Shown piece by piece: positions 9,972-20,154 of a stretch of 64,000 nucleotides of DNA; positions within the stretch are counted from its first letter, which is position 1; every line of letters begins with the position of its first letter. The position numbers were made by a program, and so were the translations under genes. Source of the DNA: Russula earlei (Eukaryota; Basidiomycota; Agaricomycetes; Russulales; Russulaceae); the NCBI GenBank assembly GCA_025769875.1, contig JAGFNK010000132.1, forward strand, positions 1 to 64,000, in the 5' to 3' direction. Below the pieces are notes generated by a model. It was not told the origin of the DNA. It saw nothing but the letters and a program-made list of their open reading frames with translations, and searched no databases.

Positions 9972-10800
9972 TGTCAAGACACGTACTGCTGATCACTAAG
10001 GACTCAGGAGCAGGTGGGCAAGGGTTGGAACAGATGGTACATGGCATAAACAGTGTTGAACAAGAGGATGAGCCAAACAACTAGAAGGTACCAGATGGGG
10101 ACTGGTATGTGTTGCAGAAGGCAGAGGCGAAGGTTGGAGGCCAGTGCAGTGAAGGGGCTTTAGACAAGGTGGTTGTTGAAGAGTACCTTGAAGACGAGGA
10201 AGACTTTAGACTGAATGGTCACGGGGGAGTACCCAGGAGGATGAGAGTATCACAAATGGACAGTCTGATGACTGCCATGGTACATTGGGGCTTATATACA
10301 GTTGTACAGGGTCGATTACAAAGAACAGGAACTATTCTAGACTCCTTGGTACCATCCAATAGAACTACAGAGGCATAAACTCACTTGTGTCAGGTTTCAG
10401 GCTTACTGAGCATATTACTGATCATTGTGGAGCGATGACATCCTTATGATGTCACTGTGGAGCGCTTAGTGAGCCAATGAGGTCATTGTGGAGTCACTCA
10501 GTCAGCTATGATGTCATTGGAGCCTAGATGACATCATATGAGTTATGCAACAGTTTATAGGAGTTTATGCTGCTGTTTTGGGTTCTTGGTGGCTGAGTGG
10601 CCATGTGGCTGCCACGCAATGATTACCCAATTAGGAAATGGGTGCCTGGTCATGTTATAGTGCCTTTGCAACAGCAATATCTTGCACTGCAGGAAGGGTA
10701 GCCCAAGAAACAGAAGTGTGTTGGCAATGCAAAGTGAGAGAGGTCTCTCTTGAGTAAAATAGGACAATATATGGCCAGGACCTGGCCTTGGTTCATAACA
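9972..10800 (-). mobile_element. Solo LTR family B, TSD CCAGT
   Basis: An 829-bp LTR in minus orientation has plus-strand ends TGTCAAGACACG and GTTCATAACA. CCAGT is duplicated at 9967-9971 and 10801-10805. It is highly similar to the copies at 1051 and 1660. Confidence 0.9.
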
Positions 10801-10944
10801 CCAGTCTCCTGGACCATTCTTGAAGTGCAGATGTCACCACCTCTCTCCTCCTTTCATGCCCTTCCAGCCCACTTCCTCATGCCATTGTCAACAATGTCAC
10901 CACCCTTTCTCATCCTTTTATGCTTTTCCAGCCCACTTCCTTGC

Positions 10945-11516
10945 TGTTACAGCATTGCGGCCATTGGAGCATTAGCTCAGGGTTCAGTGGAGCCAAGTCC
11001 CTGTGACTTGGTTCAAGGGTTCAGTGGGGCTGGCTCAAAGAGACCGGATCAAGGGTTTAGCTTCTCAAGGCTTAGTCAGACAATGACTCAGCCCATAGAC
11101 AGAGTCAATCTTCTGGTTTCACAGAAGAGGAGGACAATGAGAGAGAAGCAGAGGAGGAGGAGGAACACAAAGGTTCCTTGTGATGAGCTCAAGTCAAGCA
11201 GAGTGTAAGCCAGCACAAGCAAGTTGTGATTGAGAGAGGATACAGGGCAAAGGATGTGACAGGAAATGGGACAAAGCCAAGCTTGGAGCTTTTACAGGTG
11301 CTTAAATACTGTATCTAGTGAGGCTGTACAGTACCATATGCAGAACAATAGATAATACTTGAGCCAATAGCAGAAAGGGATCAAACAATAGATGAAACAC
11401 AAAAGATGAAACAATAAGGGACCATCAACATCAAGGGATGAAATGGTAACCAAGGGGATGAGGGTAAGAAAGAGGGGAACAATAACAAAACAGGAATGAG
11501 TCAGGAGATCATAACA
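10945..11516. mobile_element. Solo LTR family C copy 2, TSD CTTGC
   Basis: A 572-bp uninterrupted copy begins TGTTACAGCATTGCGG and ends AGATCATAACA. CTTGC is duplicated at 10940-10944 and 11517-11521. It provides the unbroken reference for the two interrupted copies. Confidence 0.9.
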
Positions 11517-11676
11517 CTTGCACCCTCATCAACCATGTCATCATTCCTCTCAACCTTTCATTGTTTCCAAGTCCACTGCCTCATGCCCTCAATGACCACA
11601 TCATTGTCTTCTTTGTCCTTTCATTGTTTCCCAGTCCACCACCTTGTGAACTCATCAACTGTCTTGCACTCCTGCT

Positions 11677-12186
11677 TGTTGAGATTATCATTGATTTGGT
11701 GTGTTACCACTACCCTGGGATGTTGTGATGTAATCACAGCTCAGATGTGTTGACACATTGGTTACATGGACTGGGCATCACCGGTTTAGCTCAGGCGCAT
11801 GACATGCCAGATCACACAGACCAGCTCAGCTCATATGCTGAGATCTGTGTTAGTTACAATGATAAGTTAATTGATGACAATTGGTAGCTACCAATGACTG
11901 ATCCTTTATGATACAAGTTGGTAGTTATGATTACTTTGCTTAGAGACACTTTTGCATATTTAAGAGGCACTCAATTAGCTAGATCGCTTTAGTCTTGTCT
12001 TACACAATACTGAAGTGAGTACTTACTGTTTCCTATCTTATCTCTCACATCTAATCACATGTTGTAGATATCTTGTGATAGGTATTACTGAATTACAGTC
12101 TTGTCTTACACAATACTGAAATATCTTGTGATAGATCTTAAGGATCTTATCACTGTTATCATGACCTGCACCCATCTGCTTCAACA
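11677..12186 (+). mobile_element. Solo LTR family E copy 1, TSD CTGCT
   Basis: A 510-bp LTR starts TGTTGAGATTATC and ends CTGCTTCAACA. CTGCT is duplicated at 11672-11676 and 12187-12191. A TATA-like ATATTTAAG lies about 30 nt before block X1 at 11991, placing the likely transcription start at X1. Confidence 0.9.
11991..12134 (+). repeat. X-intron-Y / XY duplication in LTR E copy 1
   Basis: X1 is at 11991-12014. The intron-like segment (12015-12067, 53 nt) starts GTGAGTAC, contains TCTAATCAC and ends GTTGTAG. Y1 (12068-12081) is ATATCTTGTGATAG. The spacer is 12082-12096. X2 (12097-12120) and Y2 (12121-12134) are directly joined. Both X blocks and both Y blocks are identical, so 12097-12134 equals the spliced form of 11991-12081. 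Confidence 0.92.
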
Positions 12187-12450
12187 CTGCTCTCAACTTT
12201 CTTTCATCACATAACAATTCTACCCCTGCTGCCCAGCCCACCCTCAACTCCCTTTCATCACATACCAATTGCACCCACACCTCTTGGCCAGCTCTCAACC
12301 CCCTTTCATCATGTCACCCTGCCATGACTAGTATGACATGTTCCTCCACCTTTCACTGTCATCACCACAGTCAGATGCAAGGGCTCAGTGCTCTGATGAC
12401 ACACAATTACTGGTATCACTATTTCATGAACTATTGTACACTACCTCTCT

Positions 12451-13643
12451 GCCTCTGGATCACTATGAATTCTCTGACTCCATTTGTTCTCTTTGACTCA
12501 TTTGCTACTGATCAGTTTCATTTACCTTATGCATTTTGGATTCCTCACACAGGCCTTGTTCTCAATTCTCCTACTCACACTGACCCCCATCCTACTCACT
12601 GTTTACATCTCTTGTACTCCCACTCCCCAAGTATTTTTCTCTCTCATAGTTCTCACCTTGTATATAAGGACTCTAGTTACATCTCAGAATAACAGTATCT
12701 TCTGTTCTGCAATTCTCTCCTCTGCATGCTACTGCAATTCCCAAGCAAAATTGACATCAACATGTTTGACTTGCCTTTGCCTCTTCTTTTACCCTTGCCT
12801 GTCTCCCTGTTTCCTTCTTGACAAGGCATGGCATGCCTGTGAGCTGGAGAAAACTCTTGCTCTTCATTTCTTTCCTCTTCCTCCTGGTCTCGACAGCTTC
12901 ACATTCTCACTTGCATGTCACCTGACATGCTTCACTGGTGCCATGTGTCAAAATTGGCTGCTGTCAGCCTTTCCATGGAGTATCCACCATGCTCCCAGTC
13001 ATAATTGAGTCCTCCCCTCTTTCCAGAATTGGCAGTGATCTGAAAATGTTGTTATGAAAGGGGTGCTTGGGCCAGAATGGGCAGATGGTGCAGATGGTGT
13101 CCCTGACTGGGGGTGGTGTCACCGACAAATCAGTTCACACACAAGACAAGTGCAGAGATTCAAGTGAGACACTATGTCCTCACAAGTTTCAGGGATCTCA
13201 GAGACAATATTTGCCAAGGCAAATATGTTCCATGGAGAGGGGAAACAACAAAGAAGTCTTCACATTGAGAAGACTTCTGAGCAAGATAGATTTCAGACAA
13301 TCTCTTGATGTCTTGCAAGCCTACAAGTCCTGAAGTTCAAAATCCAGTGATATTTCGAGAACAAGCTTAGGGCTTGTCCTCTTCAACAGTCAAGTTTATA
13401 TACATGTGGGATGCTATATCAAATAGTATCCTTGAGGTAGAAGCAAGGCAATTGAAGTAGAACATGCTGGAAAGTGGTGGTGTACATGAGTTATATAACA
13501 AGTCATCACAAATGAGGTAAACACAAGTCTTGTCTGGGTAGGCTAGCAGTTGCCAGTCTGGTCTGAGGTACTGGTTCTTGTGACAGATGGTGCACCAATC
13601 AATCAGAAATGTGATAGCATTTCTTTTTTTTTTGGTAGGGGAA
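12451..13643. other. Unassigned repeat-like sequence
   Basis: Open frames here (for example 12484-13008 on plus) are leucine/serine-rich and resemble no protein I know. A TGTTATGAAAGG at about 13050 could be an LTR start, but no matching end with a target duplication was found. A run of T lies just before LTR C at 13644. I see no gene. Confidence 0.4.
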
Positions 13644-15127
13644 TGTTATGGCATTGCAGCTGTAAGCGCATTGTCAAGACTCACTGTTGAACTATCCAGT
13701 TCAAGAGCGAGGGGTAAGCTCAAAGACAAGTCGATAGACATCCAAGATGGCGTGGGCAAGAAGTAGAGTCCAAAGCAGTAGCAAATACCAGAGAGGTATA
13801 GTTACTGGTAGAGTCAAGCAGGTACGCAGGGAAGAGGCCATAATGGTCACAAGGGGATGGTCCTTAAAGGAGTATCCCAGGGGTAGAGAGTGCCGTAAAC
13901 AAATGGACAGTCTGAGGACTGTCTGCTACTTTATTGAGTGCTTATATACTACAAGAGAACTGCTAAATAGGGAACAAGTCATAACCTTGTTATCAAGCAC
14001 AATAGAGTGATGAGTAAGAAGTCGGAGTGCGCTTACTGAGCATGTTCAGTCATGCTCAGTAAGCTGCTGAGTAAGAAGGCTTCTCTTGATGAGTAAGAGC
14101 CTTCACTGTCCATGTGTTCACTGCTTTAGTATACATGCAAGCACCTGATTCATTTTCTGTTAGTTAGTTTAGGGCCAGTCATTTGAGGACTTGTAGTTTG
14201 GTCTCAGGAATAGTGTTATCTTATAAGGCCCCTTATATAGTTCTATTAGGGTCCTTAGAGTCGACCCTAATACTTCTATTAAGGTCCTTAGTATTGCCTT
14301 ATAGTTCGTTCTATAGTTATTAGAGTTAGTCTAATAACGCATTGCAGGGTCTTTGATACTGTGTTAGTGCCTATTGTAGAGCACCTAGAGTCATCCTAAA
14401 GGGTCCTTAGGAAGGCCCTAATACTGTCCTTTATTGCTAAAAGGGTTGCCATTAAGTGGGGCTTGCTGTATGTCGATTGTGCTGATAATTACTCGTGCGA
14501 CAATGTGCGTGCAATATTGTGGACACCTCTACTCACCCCTCCAGAGAATGGTTCATGACACGCATTAGCTCAAGGTTCAGTGGGGCCAAGTCCCTGTGAC
14601 TTAGTTCAAGGGGTTCAGTGGGGCCAGCTCAAGGAGACCAGATCAAAAAGGTTTAGCGTCTCAAGGCTGAGTTAGACAATGACTCAGTCTGCAGACAGAG
14701 TCAATCTTCTGGTTTCACAGAAGAGGAGAGCAATGAGAGAGAGGCAGAGGGGGAAGAGGAACACAAAGGTTCCTTGAGGTGTGCTTAGGTCAAGCAGAGT
14801 GTAGGCCAGCACAAGCAAAGTTGTGATTTGAGAGAGAGTACAGGGCAAGGGATGTGACAGGAAATGGGACAAAGCTAAGCTTGGGGCATTCTCCAGCTTC
14901 TACAGGCACTTAAATACTGTATGCAGCGAGGCTGTACAGTACTATAGGTGGAACAATAGATAAATGGCAAACCAATAGCAAAAAGATATCAATGACAGGT
15001 GAAACACAAGGAGGTACAGTGACAGCTGTCAATCAACATCAAGGGATGAAATGGTAACTGAGGGGACAAGGGTAGTGTGTAATAATAGAAACAAGGGGTT
15101 AGTGACAAACCAGGGGAAATTACAACA
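13644..15127. mobile_element. Solo LTR family C copy 3, TSD GGGAA
   Basis: It starts TGTTATGGCATTGCAG at 13644 and ends AAATTACAACA at 15127. GGGAA is duplicated at 13639-13643 and 15128-15132. It is broken at 13672 by LTR A. Without the insert it is ~590 bp, like the other two copies. Confidence 0.9.
13672..14560 (-). mobile_element. Solo LTR family A inside LTR C, TSD CGCAT
   Basis: An 889-bp LTR in minus orientation has plus-strand ends TGTCAAGACTCAC and GTTCATGACA. CGCAT is duplicated at 13667-13671 and 14561-14565. Compared with the 8959 copy it lacks ~75 bp near the LTR start (the GAGAGGGCCCTTGAAGG region). It is clearly younger than the LTR C around it. Confidence 0.9.
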
Positions 15128-15264
15128 GGGAAAAAGTTAAGGAGTTATCTTGTTATTAACTCACTTATATAACTAAAGCACATCTGCTAATGTGTGATTG
15201 AAGTCCCAATTCTCTTGCTGACACAATTGCCTTTTATGGTAATTCAGCCCACCATGAAAAGTCA

Positions 15265-15373
15265 AAGACTTCTGGGCTCTCCTGCTTGCCAACACTATCC
15301 TAGAAATTATCCAACTTGTCCCCAACTTCTCCCCTTGCTCTTGAACAGGATTGTTCAACAGTGAGCCTTGACA
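15265..15373 (+). mobile_element. 3' end fragment of LTR family A
   Basis: About 110 bp match the end of LTR A, finishing GTTCAACAGTGAGCCTTGACA-like at 15373. The rest of that LTR is absent, and the flanking 15128-15264 is unassigned. Confidence 0.5.
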
Positions 15374-15484
15374 CAGGGCTGAGGGGGCATGTTGAATGTG
15401 CAGCCACCAGGTGGCATGTGAACAGACAAATCTGTACCATATGTGTAAATAATCCAAACTAGTTGTCATTCATTTTTTCCCTCA

Positions 15485-15964
15485 CTGAGGCCCCATTTGG
15501 CAATGAAACTTTTATGAACTTTGGAGTTTTCTGGAGTCACTTGCATGATAGGAGTACTCATCATGACATCACATAATATTATGATATCTGTTTGTGGTGT
15601 GTCAAGTTGTTAGCATCCCTGTCACAATTGCAAGGGTGTGATGTCTGTTGCTAGCAGGATGGTGGAGGTGAGAGGGTGTGGGATGTGGTGGGTGGGCATT
15701 GTTGCAGTGGAAGAGTGTGTGGTGCAATATTGACCTTTGTTGTGCCACAATTTCAATTTTGAGTATCAAGTAATTTATTCTTATCATTAAATAATTATAT
15801 TGATTTTCTGAATTGTAAAGATGTTTAAACACCACTCTGCTGACAAAGTCCAATACTGGATTTGGGATGTCACAAGCATGTGAAATTCCAAAGACTACTC
15901 CTGTCATGCAAGTAACTCCAAGAAAACCCTGAAGTTTATAAAAATTTTGTTGCCAAATGGGGCC
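15485..15964. mobile_element. Harbinger-like MITE 1
   Basis: A ~480-bp non-coding element has ~70-bp inverted ends (GGCCCCATTTGGCAA at the left; TTGCCAAATGGGGCC at the right), extending inwards through GGAGT...CATGATAGGAGTACTC and its complement. The flanking TCA may be a 3-bp duplication of the TNA type used by PIF/Harbinger elements. The exact left boundary is ambiguous by four bases (CTGA). Confidence 0.7.
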
Positions 15965-16414
15965 TCAGTCTTTTACATACAAGACTGAGGTTAGTACTAT
16001 ACTATCAGTTATGGGGAACTTGGTGCTGTATCACCATCTTGGTGGTCACAAATGTCATGAATATGTAACAGACATGTAACACATGCTGAATTGAAGTCCA
16101 CCTGGGATGAAACATCCACCACATTATTTACAATTAGGTGGGGACTAGATATATTTCTCAGTTGTAATGGATCAAGTGAAATCTGGTTCAAAATTCCAAT
16201 CTTGAGTCTGGAATGGTATGGTAGCATTGTAAGGTGCAGTAAAAACTGAGTGGTGTGAGGCAAATTGTTGTGCAAATGGTTTTGCTGAGGGTCCTACTGA
16301 TGAGGACAGCGATGATGAGGGACATGGATTACTACTACTACATCATCTCCCATAGAGTCCCACAAAATGTTCATGGTTTTCCGACTCTGGATGTGCAGCA
16401 AGGTGCTCTTTGAT

Positions 16415-19100
16415 TCATGTGGTGAGCTCAGATGTGGTGCCCTCCATCAAGAGCTCAAGTGCACCTGCAATGATCATGAGGTCTTCCTTGCACTTGTATG
16501 ATGGAAAAGAGTGGTCAAAACCCTTTGAGACAGTGCCCATACTAATTTGTATATGGGAAGCATCCTCAGCAGCTTTCTCACTGTGTTTCTGTGTTTCTTG
16601 TCTCTCCTGGATGATTTGGGTTTGTTCCTCTGCTTCAAATGCCTCCTTCAGCTCAGGATGTGTCACAAACCGGGCCTTAACCTTCATTGAAGTGTGTGCT
16701 TTTGTCTTACACTGATTTTCCAATTTCATGCACAAGTTGTTGGCCTCTCGCTGAGCAATTGTGCAGTGCACATTTGCCATGCTCAGTTGCAACACTTGCA
16801 TGATTACTGTCTGTGAAAGGATTGAAACCTGGTGATCAAGTGAGTGTATTTGGGCAATCAGGTCTTCATGGCTCCACTCAAGATCTTGGAGCATGGAGAC
16901 AGCTTGCTGATCAGGAACAATTGTCTGTGCTGAAGATGCATGTGTGAGGATCAAGTTACATGCACACAAGTGTGGGTCAGCAGTTGACAACTTGTGACCG
17001 CTGGTCATGTCCCTAGCATCTTCCCCCAAGTCCAAGGCACAGTAATCACCATCACTAGGTTTGGAACTGAGTTCCAAGCTGACTGCCAGAGGCAATGATG
17101 GAACCTCCATTGGGTATGAAGGGGGGAAGTGTGACGAGGACGACGATGCCATGCTTGGGGCAAAGTATTCTTCAGTGAAGACTGATGGATTGAGGGGCCA
17201 GATTCTGGACTTGCAGAACACATTACAAATGAGGTCTGGGGTGATAACTTTATGAACCTCCATGTATTCATGGATCACATTGTATCATGTGATTTTGATG
17301 CCTTCAGCAAGGCAGTGGTCACAATGTGATGACCATGCATGTTGGACAGGTGTGAAAACCAACACATCAAGCAGCTGAAGCTTGTGCATTGTCTTTGAAG
17401 GGAAGCAAAATAGAATGATATTGTTGTTGTATGCCAGTTGCTGCATGGCTGGCATCTCATGTGAGCTGTGCCCATCAAGGGTCAGTACAATTGGTTTGCT
17501 GTTAATATGATGGGTAGCAGCAAATGGAATGAACACTGATCAAAACCATTGCTCACATATTTCGTGATCTGTCCACCCAGAAGGGGATGTCGCAATGCTG
17601 CAAAGGCAAATCAGTTTATGCTGCCATACTGCAGGATAGAATCTCACCATCCAACACCTTCCAAATCCTGGCAGTCAGGCAGCAGGCCATCCAAGAGAAC
17701 AAACCCTGAGGGCATAAGAATTCCTGCTGCCAAAATGCACTCAATGATGGAGACAAGCTCCAGACTGTCACTCTTGATGTGATACCACTGCTTCTGTTCT
17801 TTCATGAATAGAAACTTTCTTCCACTGTCCTTATGGCCACCTGTTACACCATTTTCCTTTTACGTTTACTTCTTACCTTTGCTATGGACTGCTTGCTTCC
17901 GTACGTCCCTTTACTTACTGGTCTTGTGATCTCTTATGTCTTGTGATCCCTTCTGTGTTATCATGTGATCCATACACATCCAGGTAACACTGGATTGCTG
18001 TTACTTTCCCTTTGTTTGGTTCTCTTTCCATTTATATTCACTTCTTAGTTTTGACTGTGCAATGCTGCGCACTTACTGTGCAGCACAGTTACTTGGTTCT
18101 GACTCATTCGTGGCCTTATTTCTATGACTCCTACTTATTATGACTCCTACTATACTAGTAGCACAGTCAAAGCGCAGCTATTGCTGCGCTTCTCCTGTAT
18201 ATATAAGCTCAGTACTTTGTGACCAAAGCCCTAAGCTTGGTCTCTTGTAGAATCCAACCTACTCTTGTCCAACATATTCTCCTGCAACCCACTTCACTCT
18301 CACAAACTTAAACCACAACCACCTCTCCATTTCATCAACTCTTCACACACCATCTACCATCTACTCTTCGCCTTTCCCTTCCTTTCCTAAGAGTCTCTCT
18401 TCACTCCCCTGAGAAGAGCTCTCCTCCTTTAAGACCTACCTTCCTCTACTCTCTCTGCGTTGTTCAAGGTCCCAGACGGACTTGAACGCATATAGCTAGT
18501 GGAACCAGCCCTAGTCTATCCCATTATAAACTTACCCTAGCTTCTCAACGGACCAAATCGTACTAGGAAGGGTCTATTGGCCATAACCTGTTTAACATAA
18601 AACACTTCGACTGCTGCAGGGATCCTTACTCATTATACATGGGAACCAGCCCATTTCTTGAACACCTTGCTATCATTAACTTGTTTTCCACTTGTGAACT
18701 GACACGGCTAGTTACCATGACACCACCTCCCATCTGGATTCCTTTCTCATCCATATTCCATTGATGTTGAGGTGGTATCCTGTTGTAAGAATCCACCAGT
18801 TCCTGTTGTTTTTTGAAGTAGTCATGGACTACTGTCCTATTGAAATGTTGTGTGCACTTTGGATCCAACACTCTTGCTTTCGAGAATGACACACCAGGGT
18901 TACATTTGATGAACTGATGGTGCCAGGTTTTTCCAGGGTACTGGCTAGATATGCCCAGAGCATGGGCCCGCAGTGCTTTTTGATCCAGAGGCATCACCTC
19001 CGCAGACAACTGGTCACACCAGTCAACTAGTGCCTTTTCCTGGGCTGGCTTGAGGAGCTGGCTATCCTGGTGGGCTTCCTGATGTGACCTATGCTTCCCA
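16415..19100 (-). pseudogene. Pogo-type DDE transposase, broken
   Basis: From the N-terminus (high coordinates) it has a CENP-B/Tc5-type helix-turn-helix region (EKALVDWCDQLSAEVMPLD, about 18.96-19.06 kb). Catalytic Asp 1 is in WNMDEKGIQMGG (about 18.69 kb). After an insertion (17842-18610) come FIPFAATH, Asp 2 in LTLDGHSSHE and Asp 3 in LQLLDVLVF. A tail follows with WPLNPSVFTEEYFAPS and a coiled, charged C-terminus ending at 16415. All three catalytic Asp codons survive. The frame is broken by the insertion and by an in-frame TGA at 17285-17287, where the sibling at 30.1 kb has Cys. Confidence 0.8.
17842..18610 (+). mobile_element. LTR-like insertion in pogo transposase
   Basis: About 770 bp separates FLFMKEQKQW and the conserved GGHKDSGRK region from the N-terminal half of the transposase. 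It starts TGTTACACCATTTTCC, has a TATA box (GTATATATAAGC, about 18195-18206) and then a long pyrimidine-rich stretch, all typical of an LTR. I could not find a clean CA end with a 5-bp duplication, so the right border is approximate. Confidence 0.5.
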
Positions 19101-19789
19101 GAGGCTCTGTCTCATAGCATCTGGCAGGAGACCTTGGAAATAATCAGATAAGGACTTGGGCAATGAACAGAATGTACTCACATTATGGACCAGCACTGCA
19201 TGACTAAAAGTGTCATAGATACCATTGTTATGATCAAGCAATGCTGCCTGTATTCACTGCTCATATGTATGGTCTTGTGCTGGCCAACTGGACCACCTGT
19301 AACATGGCATTGATGCGAGGTAGAACTATGTGACCCAGACCCCTCTGAGTCAGCATACAGTGATCACCCAGCTGGAATCAAACTCTGCCCTCCACCATGA
19401 CAGAAGGCGTGAAGTAGGTGTGATGCAGGCATGATGTGGGCATGACCCCCAGCCAAAACATTACTCGAAAAACACTGGATGGACCTCCAGTTTTCTTTGC
19501 TAGAATGACATTAACTGCACTCAATAGTATAACTATGAAATTTTGAATGGAGTTGTTCAAGCATATACAGGGAAAAATGAAACTGCTGAGATGGTGATAC
19601 AGTGCTGAGTTCCCATAACTGATAGTATGCTCCTTTACACTTTACATTACCCCTTATAACTAATACTAATATTGTACATAGTCACAGTCCTTACAGGTTA
19701 CCTTAACCAATACAGTCTTTTACATACAAGACTGAGTCACAGTCCTTACAGAGCTCCAACACAGTGTATACAACAGATGGGGCAACAAG

Positions 19790-20154
19790 TCTTATGGCAG
19801 GGGTTTGTCTAGTTATAGACGGGATTCGGTCTTCCAGTTCCATCCAGGGGGGAGTGGATACGAGGTTTGGACATCGGGTTTGGAAGGCGGGCTCTTTTTA
19901 GAGTCCCCAATCCGAGTCTTGAACCAGACGATGGGGGGCAAGAAGGAATGATCGTAACGGTTTGAATTCGCCGTCATCCTCCACCCTTGCACATTTCGGG
20001 AATCATGTCCGGGCCTAGGTTCGAGCTGTCAGCTACAGTATCAAACAGAGAACTTGATGAGATGGGCGTACCTAAGAGAACTTGAAGGGAGAGCGAACGA
20101 CGGTGCGACGCCAACGGCGAGGCAGAGAATGACAAAAATAGAGCATGTACGCAT
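19790..20154 (-). pseudogene. Possible secreted-protein gene remnant
   Basis: On the minus strand an ATG at 20154 opens MRTCSIFVILCLAVGVAPSF, a textbook signal peptide, followed by ALPSSSLR and a GTACGC donor-like site. A TATATAC motif lies near 20285-20293. The following sequence down to LTR F (19761) has no long open frame, so the gene appears truncated, perhaps by the LTR. The rest of the product is unknown. Confidence 0.3.

Larger units (their letters stand above)
9923..12450. repeat. Degenerate CT-rich tandem tract hosting solo LTRs
   Basis: Outside the inserted LTRs this stretch repeats loose variants of a CCCACTTCCTCATGCC / CTTTCATCATCACC pattern every ~60-70 bp (9923-9971, 10801-10944, 11517-11676, 12187-12330). 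It has no coding sense. LTRs B, C and E landed in it separately, each with its own target duplication. Confidence 0.55.
16002..19625 (-). mobile_element. Pogo-like DNA transposon 1, TSD TA
   Basis: The inverted ends begin CTATCAGTTATGGGGAACT at 16002 and, on the other strand, CTATCAGTTATGGGAACT at 19625. They match for ~40 bp out to TGTATCACCATCT. TA flanks both ends (16000-16001, 19626-19627), the target used by Tc1/mariner/pogo elements. The element carries a minus-strand DDE transposase pseudogene and an ~0.8-kb insertion. It sits inside the intron-like segment of LTR F copy 2. Confidence 0.85.
15966..19751 (+). repeat. X-intron-Y / XY duplication in LTR F copy 2
   Basis: X1 (15966-15989) is CAGTCTT...AAGACTGAG. 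The intron-like segment begins GTTAGTAC at 15990, is split by the pogo element after 16001, resumes at 19628 and ends TACATAG at 19681. Its native length is ~66 nt, with CTAAT boxes. Y1 is 19682-19696 (TCACAGTCCTTACAG) and the spacer is 19697-19712. X2 (19713-19736) joins directly to Y2 (19737-19751). Both pairs are identical, yet Y differs almost completely from Y of copy 1. Confidence 0.9.
15390..19761 (+). mobile_element. Copia LTR family F copy 2, broken by MITE and pogo element
   Basis: It starts TGTTGAATGTGCAGCC at 15390 and ends CTCCAACA at 19761, and matches the copia LTR at 5346-5597 in plus orientation. It is interrupted by a MITE (15485-15964) and a pogo-like transposon (16002-19625). 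Without them it is ~270 bp. No primer-binding site follows, and I found no convincing target duplication, so whether it is a solo LTR is open. Confidence 0.8.

Noticed and set aside
11991..12134. Short direct repeats resembling a CRISPR-like or minisatellite array
   Set aside because: There are only two copies of each block per LTR, with fixed order and TA/TG-CA LTR borders. The layout is explained by the X-intron-Y/XY structure.
12484..13008. 174-residue leucine/serine-rich ORF
   Set aside because: It lies in repeat sequence and has no recognisable domain.
13050..13612. Possible solo LTR starting TGTTATGAAAGG with AATGT on both sides
   Set aside because: The AATGT copies would leave an end that is not CA, and no second copy exists in the window.
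15390..19784. GGGCA duplication around LTR F copy 2
   Set aside because: A GGGCA occurs at 19780, but 18 bp beyond the CTCCAACA end, so it is probably chance.
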